From Medicago truncatula (Eukaryota > Streptophyta > Magnoliopsida > Fabales > Fabaceae): a stretch of DNA of 64,000 nucleotides. The position numbers and the translations under genes are program-made. Under the pieces are notes generated by a model. It was not told where the DNA came from. It saw nothing but the letters and a program-made list of their open reading frames with translations, and ran no database searches. Location of the stretch: assembly GCF_003473485.1 (NCBI RefSeq), contig NC_053042.1, forward strand, positions 18,558,501 through 18,622,500. Reading direction: 5' to 3'. Shown here one piece after another: positions 46,911 to 57,663 of this stretch. Numbering within the stretch: the first letter of the stretch is position 1; the number at the start of each line of letters is the position of its first letter.

Positions 46911-47941
46911 CAATGGTTGTGTAGCCCCATCTTAATAACTAATATAAAATAAGAAAAATATCAATAATAACAATAATTAAAATATGCGATAATGATTTTT
47001 TTTACAAAAGCAAACTGAACTCATTTTTTTTCTTCAAAATAGTTATATTACACTGCAGTATATATCAACATTGTGGTGACTAGCATAAGACAATGCTGAT
47101 TTAATGAATGCTTTAGGCCCCATGCGTTTGCTTCTTGAAGAGTTGTTTGACCATTTTTCCACATTGTTTGCAGCCAAACTCTTGTATATCTTTCTTCACC
47201 CGCCTGTCCTTGAAGCTACATATCTCATTTCCACTCCAGCCTCACCTTTGAAGAAATAAAGGACATGTTACTTTTAAGAAATAAAGGTTTTCTTTTAATC
47301 CATATACTACCAAATATATACTATATTTTTTTAATCAAAAATCGCACAATTTTGCCGTTGCAACTTGCAATTATGTGTTCCCATTTTATCAGTGAAAAAG
47401 GGATTCAAATGAAAACTTTTTTTTTTTTTTTTTTAAGGAGATTCAAAGGAAAACTTAAAACTACGAAGATCATTTTTTAATAAAATACAATAAACAAATA
47501 ATAGAACAGTTTAATAAATAAAACACAAGTAATTTTTGCCCCTCTTTTATAAAAGAAATAGAATGAATGATTTTTATTTTACTTTCTTAACTAGTGTCTA
47601 AAGTCACTAGTTAGCATGACCCAAAAGAAAAAACAAGCGCAAACATGTTATTATGGGTAACACGCCGCACACAACGCATAAACATTTGAACTAAAAAGGA
47701 AGGGACAAACTTCACCCACTTCAACATGATTTCATATGCACATTTTAGAAAAGGGAAAAAACACATATTGTGTCGTCTAGAAATACATTTGTAGACAAAT
47801 TATGTCACACCAAAGTACATTTCCAAAGTCATGTGTGACTATTAGAAATGTCGAAGGGAGAAAGTTTCTCCCCGCAAAGAATGAGAATTTAGCCGAAAAA
47901 TAATATGTTTACCTCTAAGAAGGTTGATGAATTGATTCCTC
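46911..47941. other. Spacer with one possible orphan exon (47113-47232, minus)
   Basis: A minus-strand open stretch ends at TAA (47113-47115) and reads GNEICSFKDRRVKKDIQEFG then CKQCGKMVKQLFKKQTHGA. The CxxC and basic character look exon-like against the AT-rich surroundings, but I do not recognise the family, and the splice acceptor is uncertain. The rest of the span has no feature I can name. Confidence 0.3.
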
Positions 47942-50545
47942 CTATCCTCTTGGTTCTTGAATGAAAACATGCTTGATGTGTGCAATCATAGGCCAGTACT
48001 CACCGGCTTGTGGCTGACATTTTCTACACAATTCAGGACAGCCTTCTATGTACAATTTTTCGATGGTAGTGAGTCGAAGCATGTCACTTGGAAGATTCAA
48101 CAGATTAGGACAATTACCAATATGGAGCCTTTTAAGATGAGACATTGTTGTTAGACACTCAGGAAGCATCTCAAGATTTGGAAAATTATAAATTACTAAG
48201 GTCTCTAAAATGTCTGCAACACTTAAAACCCATCGAGGCAATGTTAGAAAACTTGGAAATTCCCAAATATACAAATGTTTCATCTTCAACCTTTGGATTG
48301 CACTGTCGTTCTTCAACGACAAGTTTAATTTTTCACAACCTCTAATGAATAGATTTTGTAATTTAGGAAAATTATCAAGAGTCAAGGAGTCAAAGCTCTT
48401 ACATGAGTGAAGAGCCAATGTTTCAAGGGAAGTGAATTGTGTTTGTTCCCTGCTGAATAAATACTTCAAATTGTCACAAAAATGAAAACCCAAAGTATGA
48501 AGATTGTTCAAGCTTGCAAATTCATTATCTAAAAGGACAGATTGTTTTGTCGTTATCATTAGTTGCCGTAGGCTAATCAACTTCCCTAATCCTTTAGGCA
48601 TTTCTTCAAGCTCTGTGCATCCGGTCAAAAGCAAAACTTGCAAATTTAGGAGTTTGCAAATTGAATTGGGAAGTCTTTTGATTTTTTTGCTATAAGAAAG
48701 ATCAAGAAAACACATGTGCTCTAATTTAGCAATTGAATTTGGTAGATACTCAAACGAAGAATATCTTAAATTCAAAAGCCGCAAGAATTTGTATCTTGAT
48801 ATCCATTTATACAAAAGAGATTCACTATCAAGACCCACTCCATCAATAGGAAACAATATACTTCTCACATTTCTTGACTTGGGGAATAAAGTATGGCCAA
48901 GTGAATCATTTTCAACAATTGATAAATGTCGCACTTGCTCAGGTATATTTTGAATATGTGAGTCTACCACTAGAAACTCCGCTTTAGCAACATACAATGA
49001 AAGATCATGTACCAAATCATGTACTTTGAATACACAAATCCAGCCATTGTCTTCGAAATCCTGAAGAAATGAACGTGAATTTAACTCATCAATATATTCT
49101 CTTGCAATATCCTCTAGTTTTTCACTTCCGTTCCGGGGTTGAACTAATCCAAGGGCTACCCAAAGAGCAATAATATCCAAACTACAGAAAGTAATATCTT
49201 TAGGATAAAGGGAGAAATAAGCAAAGCATTGCCTTAAATAGGATGGCATTTGGTCATAGCTCAATTTTAGTGCAGGTAAAATATCATCTTTTTGCTGTTT
49301 TAAATTCCACAGCTCAGAATCTCTTACAAATATCCATGTATTTAAATCAAATTTTGAGAATAGGGAACTTCCTAATGTTCTAACAGCTAGTGGAACCCCT
49401 TGGCATTTTTTCACAATCTCTTTTCCTATCTCTACTAGATTTGGATATTTTTCTTCTTCGCCTTCCTTGAATGCCCATTTGACAAATAGAGATAAACAAT
49501 CCTTCAAAGAAAGACCTTGCAAAACATATGAGGGAACATTACCCATCATCGAAGCAATTGAGTTATTACGTGTTGTCACCATAATTTTGCTTCCTCTTGT
49601 GCCAACTTTTATCAAATCTTTCAACTCGATCCACTTTGCACGATCATCATTCCATACATCATCTAACACAAGTAAAAACTTTTGACTTGAAAGTGTTTGT
49701 TTCAGAAGACTTACTAGTTGCACAATATCTAAGTTGATGATGTTTTCTTGGAGTGCAAGGCCACTCATATGAGCAGAAGCTGAATTAACGGCAGAGTTGA
49801 TGATTTTAATGATTATTTGCCTGATGTCAAAATTATCAGAGACACACACCCACATCTTCAATTGAAAGAGTTCATCTATTCTCTTATCATTGAAAACAAG
49901 CTTTGCCAATGTGGTCTTCCCCAAGCCACCAATTCCCACCATGGGAATAACAGATAGACTTTTATCACCATCACCATCACCATGAGGATGTGCTTGCATC
50001 AAAAGCTTGATAATCTCTTCCCTATCACTCTCTCTTCCTATTACACTCAAAGCATCAACATCAGGATAAGTCATTTCCCTCTTTTGCACAATGAGTCTGG
50101 GATCAACATTAATAGTTGCAAGTCCAAACTTAGTCCCATCGGTTGCTACCTTATCCAATCTATCCCTAATATCTTTAATTTGTTTTGCCATCCTAAGACG
50201 AAAAGCAAGTGAATTGGAGGAACAGAAGAAGTGGCGTACCTTCATTCTATTACTACACGAAGCTTTGAGAACTTGCTTTCGCTTGTGTTGGAGCTCAAAT
50301 TTTTCCAATACATCTTCAGCATCATAGCAGATATTTTGTATCTGCCTCCGCCATTCATGGAACCCATGATATTGGATTTTTGTCTCCTCTGCGTCTAACA
50401 ACATACCTTTAACAATGGACAAAGTGTCTTTGATACTTCGCAGATCTTCATAGAGACTATAGACTGGAGAAGCTTGTTCATAAGCATACGAAGCAAGCTT
50501 GCCTAGAAGTGAATCAACAATATCGAAGATAAATGATTCAATCAT
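47942..50545 (-). CDS. CC-NBS-LRR disease resistance protein, intact, one exon
   Basis: The 867-aa frame is uninterrupted. Order: coiled coil 1-135 (DAEETK at 51-56, YDAEDVLEKFE near 74-84); P-loop GIGGLGKTT at 204-212; RNBS-A FQLKMWVCVSDNFD; kinase-2 LLVLDDVW at 291-298; VTTR at 323-326; GVPLA at 383-387; RNBS-D CFAYFSLYPKD at 440-450; MHD-equivalent VHD at 508-510; LRRs from about 540 to 850. An acidic PHGDGDGDKS insert precedes the P-loop. It belongs to the RGA-like CNL class but to a different subgroup from the receptor at 8623: shorter, with fewer LRRs. ATG at 50545 starts a typical MIESFIFDIVDSLLGKLASY N-terminus. A TATATA motif lies about 90 bp upstream (50632-50640). It is the only complete member of a three-member local cluster. 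Confidence 0.93.
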   Translation of the reverse strand: MIESFIFDIVDSLLGKLASYAYEQASPVYSLYEDLRSIKDTLSIVKGMLLDAEETKIQYHGFHEWRRQIQNICYDAEDVLEKFELQHKRKQVLKASCSNRMKVRHFFCSSNSLAFRLRMAKQIKDIRDRLDKVATDGTKFGLATINVDPRLIVQKREMTYPDVDALSVIGRESDREEIIKLLMQAHPHGDGDGDKSLSVIPMVGIGGLGKTTLAKLVFNDKRIDELFQLKMWVCVSDNFDIRQIIIKIINSAVNSASAHMSGLALQENIINLDIVQLVSLLKQTLSSQKFLLVLDDVWNDDRAKWIELKDLIKVGTRGSKIMVTTRNNSIASMMGNVPSYVLQGLSLKDCLSLFVKWAFKEGEEEKYPNLVEIGKEIVKKCQGVPLAVRTLGSSLFSKFDLNTWIFVRDSELWNLKQQKDDILPALKLSYDQMPSYLRQCFAYFSLYPKDITFCSLDIIALWVALGLVQPRNGSEKLEDIAREYIDELNSRSFLQDFEDNGWICVFKVHDLVHDLSLYVAKAEFLVVDSHIQNIPEQVRHLSIVENDSLGHTLFPKSRNVRSILFPIDGVGLDSESLLYKWISRYKFLRLLNLRYSSFEYLPNSIAKLEHMCFLDLSYSKKIKRLPNSICKLLNLQVLLLTGCTELEEMPKGLGKLISLRQLMITTKQSVLLDNEFASLNNLHTLGFHFCDNLKYLFSREQTQFTSLETLALHSCKSFDSLTLDNFPKLQNLFIRGCEKLNLSLKNDSAIQRLKMKHLYIWEFPSFLTLPRWVLSVADILETLVIYNFPNLEMLPECLTTMSHLKRLHIGNCPNLLNLPSDMLRLTTIEKLYIEGCPELCRKCQPQAGEYWPMIAHIKHVFIQEPRG

Positions 50546-50865
50546 GATAATTATGAAAGAGTAAAATAGTGGAGTTGGGATCTAAGTTTAGATTTTGTGT
50601 TTATTGTGCCTTCAGTCCCAATATACTTATTTGTATATATAACAAATAACAAATTATAATCAAGTGTACCAATATTCTTTTGGTTCGAGTTCAAGTGGTT
50701 AGTCTCGTAACGACTATGAATGAACTAGCTTTGCTTGGATCAAATAGAAAGTAAAAAGGAAAAAAGCAAGAGGAAAAAAATTAAGTGAAAAGTGAGATGA
50801 TTATTTTGTTGTGCCGTAGAAATGAAAGTAGGAAGAAGGAAGAATATATATCCCGATATGAATTA

Positions 50866-51142
50866 CTCCCTCCATTCCTTTTCTTTTGATGTTTTAGAAC
50901 TTCAACTATATTCTAAAACTTTTGATGTTTTAGTGAATTTATTATTGTTTTCTCAAGTTTACCCTTGTTGGAAAACACAACAAACTATTAAGTAGTTGTG
51001 ACTTTTGGTTTATCACATGTGAATTTAATGATAAAAAAGAATATTTAAGTAAAACACACACAAATGTTTATATACTTTAATTACTCCTTAAAACTTGTGT
51101 CAAGAGCTAAAACATCAAAAAAAAATAAAAAATTGGAGGGAG
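50866..51142. mobile_element. Stowaway-like MITE
   Basis: TA-flanked (50864-50865 and 51143-51144), with ends CTCCCTCCATTCC and its inverse, and TTTTGATGTTTTAG repeated inverted near the right end. 277 bp, non-coding, upstream of the CNL gene. Confidence 0.8.
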
Positions 51143-51348
51143 TAAACATGAGCTTCAATTATTGACTTTCATGTAGATATTGAAGGTCTTTTGTAATTTT
51201 GGTCAAAACAATTCTTGCTTCTCTACATGTTCCGTCCAATATGGAGCAGAACAATTTTATAGTGGGACCTAGCAATAAGTATCCTTCCTCATCTTTCCAA
51301 GGTGGTTACTTGCTCGATCTTTCCTTCCACTTTCATGCAAAACAAATA

Positions 51349-51630
51349 CTCCCTCCGTCCCAAATTGTATGTCACTTTAGAAAAAATATTTGTCCCAAAT
51401 TATATGTCGCTTTACAATACCAATAAAAAATTAATGTTATTTTTCCTATTATATCCTTAACTATTTATTACTCTCTCTTCTTTTAATTCCTTCATTTAAT
51501 CTTTCTCATATCATTTATTAAGGATAATTTTGTAAAACAACTCATAATATCTCTTTCCCACACAATATTAATTACATTTCTTAATATGTGTGAAATGCCC
51601 AAAACGTCATACAATTTGGGACGGAGGGAG
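51349..51630. mobile_element. Stowaway-like MITE
   Basis: Perfect inverted ends CTCCCTCCGTCCCAAATTGT; TA on both sides (51347-51348 and 51631-51632). 282 bp, non-coding. A lone end of similar wording occurs at about 37407 without a partner. Confidence 0.85.
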
Positions 51631-51700
51631 TAAGTCATAAAAAAATAATATATAAGAGGTGACTCATATATACATTGTCTTACGGTTTTAGGTGGAGATG

Positions 51701-52228
51701 CAGGGCCGTCCCTGTGAAATAGGAGGTTCGGTTCTCTTTTCAAAATAGGTCCTTAGTAAAATAAAATGCAATTTTTTGTGTAGTTAAATTTCATTAAAAA
51801 AAAACAGAATCATAAGAACTTCTAAACATTAAAGAAATTAAAAAAAATTAAGTGAAAGAGGTAAAATTTACCTAACGGTGTCGTTTGGATTTGTCACTCC
51901 TTTGTTGTGGAAAAGGGTAAAACGAATAGTTTATGCGAAGAAAAAAATAATTGTTGTGATTCTTGCAATGAAATAGCTTTTCAAATTGACTGATTAAGTG
52001 ATTATACAAATTATGGGTGGTTTGATAGGATCCGATTTACGTACAAAAGGAGAACTAGAATCTAGAAAAAAAACTCAAACGTGTACTAAAGAAAGAAAAT
52101 GATATAACATATATTTTTTATTTATTTAAGTGGGGGCTGGGTATTAAATTTAATTTTTCGTTAGAGGTCCGTAGCATTTAGAGGCCCGGCCTGGTTGAGC
52201 ACCTTGCACACCCTCAAGGCCGGGCCTG
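51701..52228. mobile_element. Non-autonomous hAT element with perfect 8-bp target duplication
   Basis: Ends CAGGGCCGTCC and, inverted, CAGGCCCGGCC. TGGAGATG flanks both sides (51693-51700 and 52229-52236). 528 bp, AT-rich interior without transposase. Confidence 0.85.
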
Positions 52229-52236
52229 TGGAGATG

Positions 52237-53458
52237 TATAATGTCAACAAGATCTCTTCATGGTCTTAATCATTAATTATCGGATCGTGTTTTTGACGCC
52301 CCTACTTTCCAACAAGTGGTATCGAAACCCTAATTCGTCATGGTGTGAATGATATATAAGAGTGTCTCGTATACTCAATGCTTCCCCTAAGGGTCGGGTT
52401 CCCACAATACGTTTTACCTATTTTACGCCAACAATTATATAGTCAAATGCTATATTTTTACTTATTTTGTGCCTTTTCGTACCTTCAGGTTCATGTACTG
52501 CATGAGCTATGTAGTGCATAAATGAAGAAAGATATGTAGTGCAGCTCGGTGATAAAGACTATTGCCTAAATAATGTCGCGTTTTCTGAATTGTGAAAGCC
52601 TTTTTACAAAAATGCTTTGTATGTTTAGAACTTAAAATCAAAATACAATCATCTACCGTGTGTTCCTACGTAATTATATACATAAAGTAATTAAACTCAA
52701 TAAATTATGGCAAATTTTTCCACACCGTCATGCGAAAAACATATTTAAATCTTTCGTGTCACTGACCAATTAGTATTGGTAGTATTTATAGGAAGTAAAT
52801 AGGATTTTGGGGCACTTAACTTTCACCTGGACAGGTGTACACTTGTAATGATCCCGAGGTAGTCACGTCATTGGATTCGAAGTAGACGGTCCATGTTGAC
52901 GGTCCGGACTGGATTTCAATGGTAGTGGGATTTAGGACGTGTCTACGATATGATCTGCTTTGCATTGGGTTTTATTTAAACTCAGATCCCAACTTGGATC
53001 CTAGCAGACTGGGTCTTGGCCCAGTACAGAACAAGTAGAAATGACACTGCCCTCTAAAATTAAAGTGATATACTGCAATTAATAATTTCTTATTTTGAAG
53101 AAATAATTTGATTATCAAGTTAGGTCCACACTACTAGATTTGCTATTGCTTAAATATAGCAAAACCAACACACAAGTGTAAATGTTTAGGTCCCTTAACC
53201 ATTTGGTTAGGGTTCGATCCCTGGTATGCATATGAAAACACATATGTTGAAAGAGGTTAATACTTTAAATGGATCTCAGTCACCTCGATTGATTAGTGTC
53301 CGTGGTTCCATGCAAGGATACCTTTTGCCCCAAAACGAAAATATGCATATATGACCACAAACTAACTTAAAGCAATGTGGGAAGGACTTCTAACACTATT
53401 TAGTAACAACAATAACTGCAATTTATATACTTATTACCAAATTGACAATGAAAACATA

Positions 53459-53461
<3 letters not shown>
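52237..53461. other. Spacer with faint retroelement and SINE traces, no gene
   Basis: At about 52313 the phrase TGGTATCGAAACC is a weak match to a Copia primer site. At 53190-53320 'ccttaaccatttggttaggg' and 'ttcgatccctgg' form a weak tRNA-like A/B-box pair followed by 'gtgtccgtggttccatgcaa', possibly an old SINE. Neither has clean ends. Confidence 0.35.

Positions 53462-53505
<44 letters not shown>
53462..53505. repeat. (AT)n microsatellite
   Basis: About 22 AT units. Confidence 0.9.
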
Positions 53506-53507
<2 letters not shown>

Positions 53508-53625
53508 TACAAGGGGGTTGATACTATATAGTAAGGCACTCTAAAGCACTCGTATTCCAATTTGCAAAACGTAATCGTATCGGGTACTTTGCGGGTACTG
53601 GTACACGTACGGTACGCGTACAATA

Positions 53626-54824
53626 TGTTGGAACAAAATGTGTTTAACATTACCACCTTAAGCTTTGATGATAATAAGGTATTAAAATGTCAATTAGATA
53701 TGCTAATATTTGTTTAAGTGTGCAGGACCATAGACTAAAATTTATAAGTCTTTAATTCAAGTATTGGTTCTGAAAGAACAAATGAGAGCAATGAAATTTT
53801 CAAAGGAACCTTGTGTTGCAAGATTGAAGACATAGTCTAAAGACAACAGAGTCTGAAGACCATCAGAAACTGACGTCATCAGAGAGTCTGAAGAGCCTCA
53901 GAAGCTGAAGTTCATCAGAGTCTGAAGTCTGGAAGCTGAAGTTAGTTAAAAGTTGTTATTCTGAAGACACGTCATTGCAGAAGGAATAAAAGCCTGGAGT
54001 AAGGCTATTTCAGAGGAATTAGAAGGTATTGGATGCTTATCCACTGAAGAGCGTATGAAAAGGACACAGTACAATTGTACAACCACTACTCCACTCTTCA
54101 TGTCTGCAATAGTACAAGATAACAGTTGTGTCTACGCTGGTTATTCTCTATTCAATGAATGAATTTGAAATTGTTCCCTCCTAGGACAATAACCAAATCA
54201 AGCAACAGATCATTGGTGATTATCAAGTTTCAACGACGACTCTTTTTGATGTGCTGGCAATCAACAACGTCTCTTTCACACCTCTATATATAGGAGTGAA
54301 GACTTGAAGATTGTAACACAGACTCACAAAAATTTTACTAGTGCCAAAACTCTACAGAAATTGTTCCACGTCAAAGTTCACTTAGAATTTCTTAACAACT
54401 TTCATATCTTAGAAATTCTAGAGTATTAAGGGTTTGTATCTAATTTGTATTGTGAACACCACTAATTGTATATCAAGTGTTCAAACCTCAAACATTTTTC
54501 TGTGTAATTCTGTTTGATTAGAAGTCTCTTGCTTTTGTGCTTGAGCATAGGAAACCTCTTGCTTTTGTGCTTGAGTAGTTTGAAGTTTCTTGCTTTTGTG
54601 CTTGAGCAATTGTAATCAGATATTGATTTTAGTGAACTCTCCTTGGAAGTGCAAGGGGGACAAGACATGTACATCCAGATTGTGGAAGGAATCTGTATAA
54701 TTGTTTTATGTCTTTCTCTTCTCTCTATCTCTTTTATTACCCGCTGCATAAGACTCTGGCCTCTATTCCGGACTCTGAACTCTATCAGACTCTAAATACT
54801 GGATTTAGTTTTTAAACCTTCACA
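53626..54824 (+). mobile_element. Copia-type solo LTR (SIRE-like wording)
   Basis: Begins TGTTGGAACAAAATGTGTTT and ends AAACCTTCACA. It contains the 'aagctttgatgataataa', 'gaagctgaagttcatcagag' and 'gaagtgcaagggggacaaga' phrases usual in legume SIRE/Maximus-type LTRs. GTACA lies just outside both ends (53618-53622, three bases from the start, and 54825-54829), an imperfect target duplication. A 34-bp phrase with TCTTGCTTTTGTGCTTGAG is repeated three times at 54518-54606. No internal region remains. Confidence 0.7.
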
Positions 54825-54829
54825 GTACA

Positions 54830-55762
54830 CACCCATGACGCACCAAGTATTTTTTTTTTTTTTTAAGGTTGGTACAGTTACGGTGCGGCGGTGGTACTCT
54901 CAGGATACGCATATCCTTTTTTTTTATTTTTTAAATGAGGCTTTTCATGAGAATCAATAGCAATTATAGTTTTTTTTTTGTTTTTTTATAAAACTCAAAC
55001 AGTTCAATAGCCACAACAACCATTTAGAATTGTTGCTGCCTACTCCATGCCCGCCTTTTCTTGTCTGCCAATAGTTGGAGAAGTAGAGAAGTCAAGCACT
55101 CAGGCCTTGTTAAACCATTTATTTTACTGTGTAATGTATCTTCTTATCTTCTTTCTTCATATTGTATAAAAGCTAATTCTTGTTAAGCTTTTGTTCAAAC
55201 TTGATTATAATAAATTTTCTTATTCACTGCTATCTATTCATCGTACCTTCCTTCCCTCAAGCAAAAATATAATTTTCTCATGCTATGTTATTTCAAATTA
55301 AGAAAAAATATTTATCTTGACGTACTAGTACCTTAGTTTTATGAGAAATGTTGTATCCTGTATCAGTATCCGTATCGGGTACTGTACCCGTACCTATGCA
55401 ACGTAGCTAGTGAGGCAAAATCAGCAGAGCAAATCCTTCAATATGAAGAAATTTCAGCCTCAATGTGGAATATAGGTGGTCAAGGCCTTTAGATACATCC
55501 AATGTCTGAAATTTTTCATATTTTCAAATGTAAAAATTCATTAATATTATTCATTGTAATCGGTCAGGGGTTCAAACTTAACTCCAACAGAAACTGGTCA
55601 ATGATTTAAAGGATCAAGTGATGTATATTCAAATAGAATTGCAGTTGCTACGAAGTTGTTGTTAACTGTATCAATCAAAAGCCTTGTGCTGCCATCAAAA
55701 TTGAAAACACAAACTTAACACACATGCTGACCTAAACAATGATTTTTCATTACTATTACTAA
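54830..55762. other. Spacer with reiterated GTACGG/GTATCG sequence, no gene
   Basis: Flanks of the LTR (53569-53622 and 54860-54910) and a block at 55360-55405 share alternating GTACC/GGTAC/GTATC words, for example CGTATCGGGTACT at both 53577 and 55372. This looks like one older repeat unit into which the LTR inserted. I cannot name it. Confidence 0.4.
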
Positions 55763-55891
55763 TTAGAGAGAATATAAAGCTTCTTGCTGGCAATCATCTT
55801 CTCCAGTGACATCAACCACTGATCTGCTCTTTCTTGCTAAATGTTGGACCTGCTCAACCCACGACTGTCTTCTCTGCTTCACTATCTTTCC
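55763..55891 (-). pseudogene. Possible orphan terminal exon, unknown gene
   Basis: After a good acceptor (TTTACAG, minus strand) there are 42 codons reading GKIVKQRRQSWVEQVQHLAR then KSRSVVDVTGEDDCQQEALY and a TAA. Composition and splice site look exon-like, but the family is not recognised and no companion exons were found upstream, so it is probably a captured or left-over exon. Confidence 0.35.
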
Positions 55892-56322
55892 CTGTAAATA
55901 AAGAAAAAGTTACCATTTTCGCTTTCAACTAACAAACACCGGCAGCATCAACTAACGGAAATAACTGATCCATAACAGATTCTTAATACTCCCAAATTGA
56001 TCGAGATATAGCTCGAAAATTTGCTTATAAGGGGAAGACATTCATCACTTTATAACCTGAATTTCTAGGATTGAGTCAAGTCCAACCCAATTTTTCAGAT
56101 GATATTAGAGTTTGTCCAAGATCTGTTGGGAGCTCCTGCTACAGACACTCAGGTCAATTTCAGATGTCTAACCTTGAACTCAAATTCTAACACCAATCAT
56201 CCAGTTACATCTTGTTCAGTGTTGCTAAAATCATATAACCAAACGAAAAAATGAGAATTTAGGACTAACTTTGAAAGGAAAATGACAGAAGAATATATTT
56301 ACCTTCAAGAATGTCGATAACT

Positions 56323-57105
56323 TCATTCCCCCTCTCCTCTTGGTTCTCCAATGAAAACATGTTTAATGTGGGAAATCATGGGCCAAGACTCACCAAATTG
56401 TGGCCGATATTTTCGATATAGTTCAGGACAACCATATATGCGCAAATCATTGAGGGTAGTGAGACGATGCATGCCACTTGGAAGACTCAACACTTGAGGG
56501 CAGTCAATAATATAGAGCCTCTTAAGATGAGACATTGTTGTTAAACATTCTGAAAACATCTCAAGATTCAGAAAATTATTAATTTCCAAGGTCTCTAAAG
56601 TGGCTGAAGCACCTACAATCCATTCAGGAAGTGACAGAAGCTCTGGAAAATCCCCAATATACAGATGTTTCATCCTCAATCTTCGGATTGGACTTTCGTT
56701 GTTCAAATACAAGTTTAACATCTTACAGTCAAAAATTATTAAAGTCTGTAATTTAGGGAAAATATAAAGAGGTAAAGACTCCAAACTTCCACATGATTTA
56801 ACATACAATGTCTCAAGGGAAGGGAGTTGTTGTTCCCCGCTGAAGAAAAGCTTCAAATTGTCGCAATAATGAAAACCCAACTTTCGAAGATGCTTCAAGC
56901 TTGTAAGTTTATCCAGCGACAGAACTGATTGTTTTGTGGTTATCCACAACTCTCGAAGGCTGATCAGCTTGCCTAACCCTTTAGGCAGTGTTTCAAGCTC
57001 CATGCATCCATTGAGTAACAAAACTTGCAAATTTAGGAGTTTGCAAATGGAATTGGGAAGTTTTTTTTGTTTTTGCAGTTATTAGAAAGAACGAGAACAC
57101 ATAGG
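56323..57105 (-). pseudogene. LRR-only fragment of a CNL gene
   Basis: Codes for the last 235 residues of a CNL closely similar to the pseudogene at 40284: MELETLPKGLGKLISLRELW, DNLKLFFSGEQQLPSLETLY, ... IKHVFIGEPRGEGE. It includes the same 3' flank back to about 56243. Homology stops abruptly near 57105 (after 'aacgagaacacataggg'), and a poly(T) expansion at 57061-57070 changes the frame just before. There is no NBS or coiled coil. It shows what the neighbouring pseudogene looked like before its 1-nt deletion near 40610 and its TGA at 40844. Confidence 0.85.
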
Positions 57106-57663
57106 GAAGTGTTTTTTCCAAGTGAAATTCTAATAGGGGCTCTGTTATTTTGAGTTGATTAAAATATGTAACATGCTGAATAGCTCTTGCTCTTAAGATT
57201 GTTATCAACTTTACAGCTTGTGACATTTACTTCAAATATTGAAGGTACTATTTGAAAGAAGTATGCTATTTAATATGAAATGAATTGCATAAGTAGGCGA
57301 GCAAAGAAAATAAACTCGAGAGTTCAATGTAGAGGAATTGAGGGAAAGTTGTTGATTTTATTTTATTTTTTGAAAAAGTTACAAAATGTTTATTACTATC
57401 ACCCCTGCAAATGTTTCATGATGATTTTATTTTCTAAATAAATTTTCAACATCTAATTAGTAGTGAAATGGTCTATGGTTAATCAATGCTCGATACTTTA
57501 ATGATGCATTTAGATTCATCTTCTTTGATTTTCTTTCTCGTGTTCATCCTGAATCACGGACTTTTCTGCTTAAACATTTGATCTTTGATTATTAATATGA
57601 TTTCTGATGGATGTCACATTGGTATTTATATATGCACACTCAATTGTGAGCTTGTTTAAATTG

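Noticed and set aside
52313-52330. Second Copia primer-binding site (TGGTATCGAAACC)
   Set aside because: Too many mismatches to the initiator-Met site and no LTR end before it.
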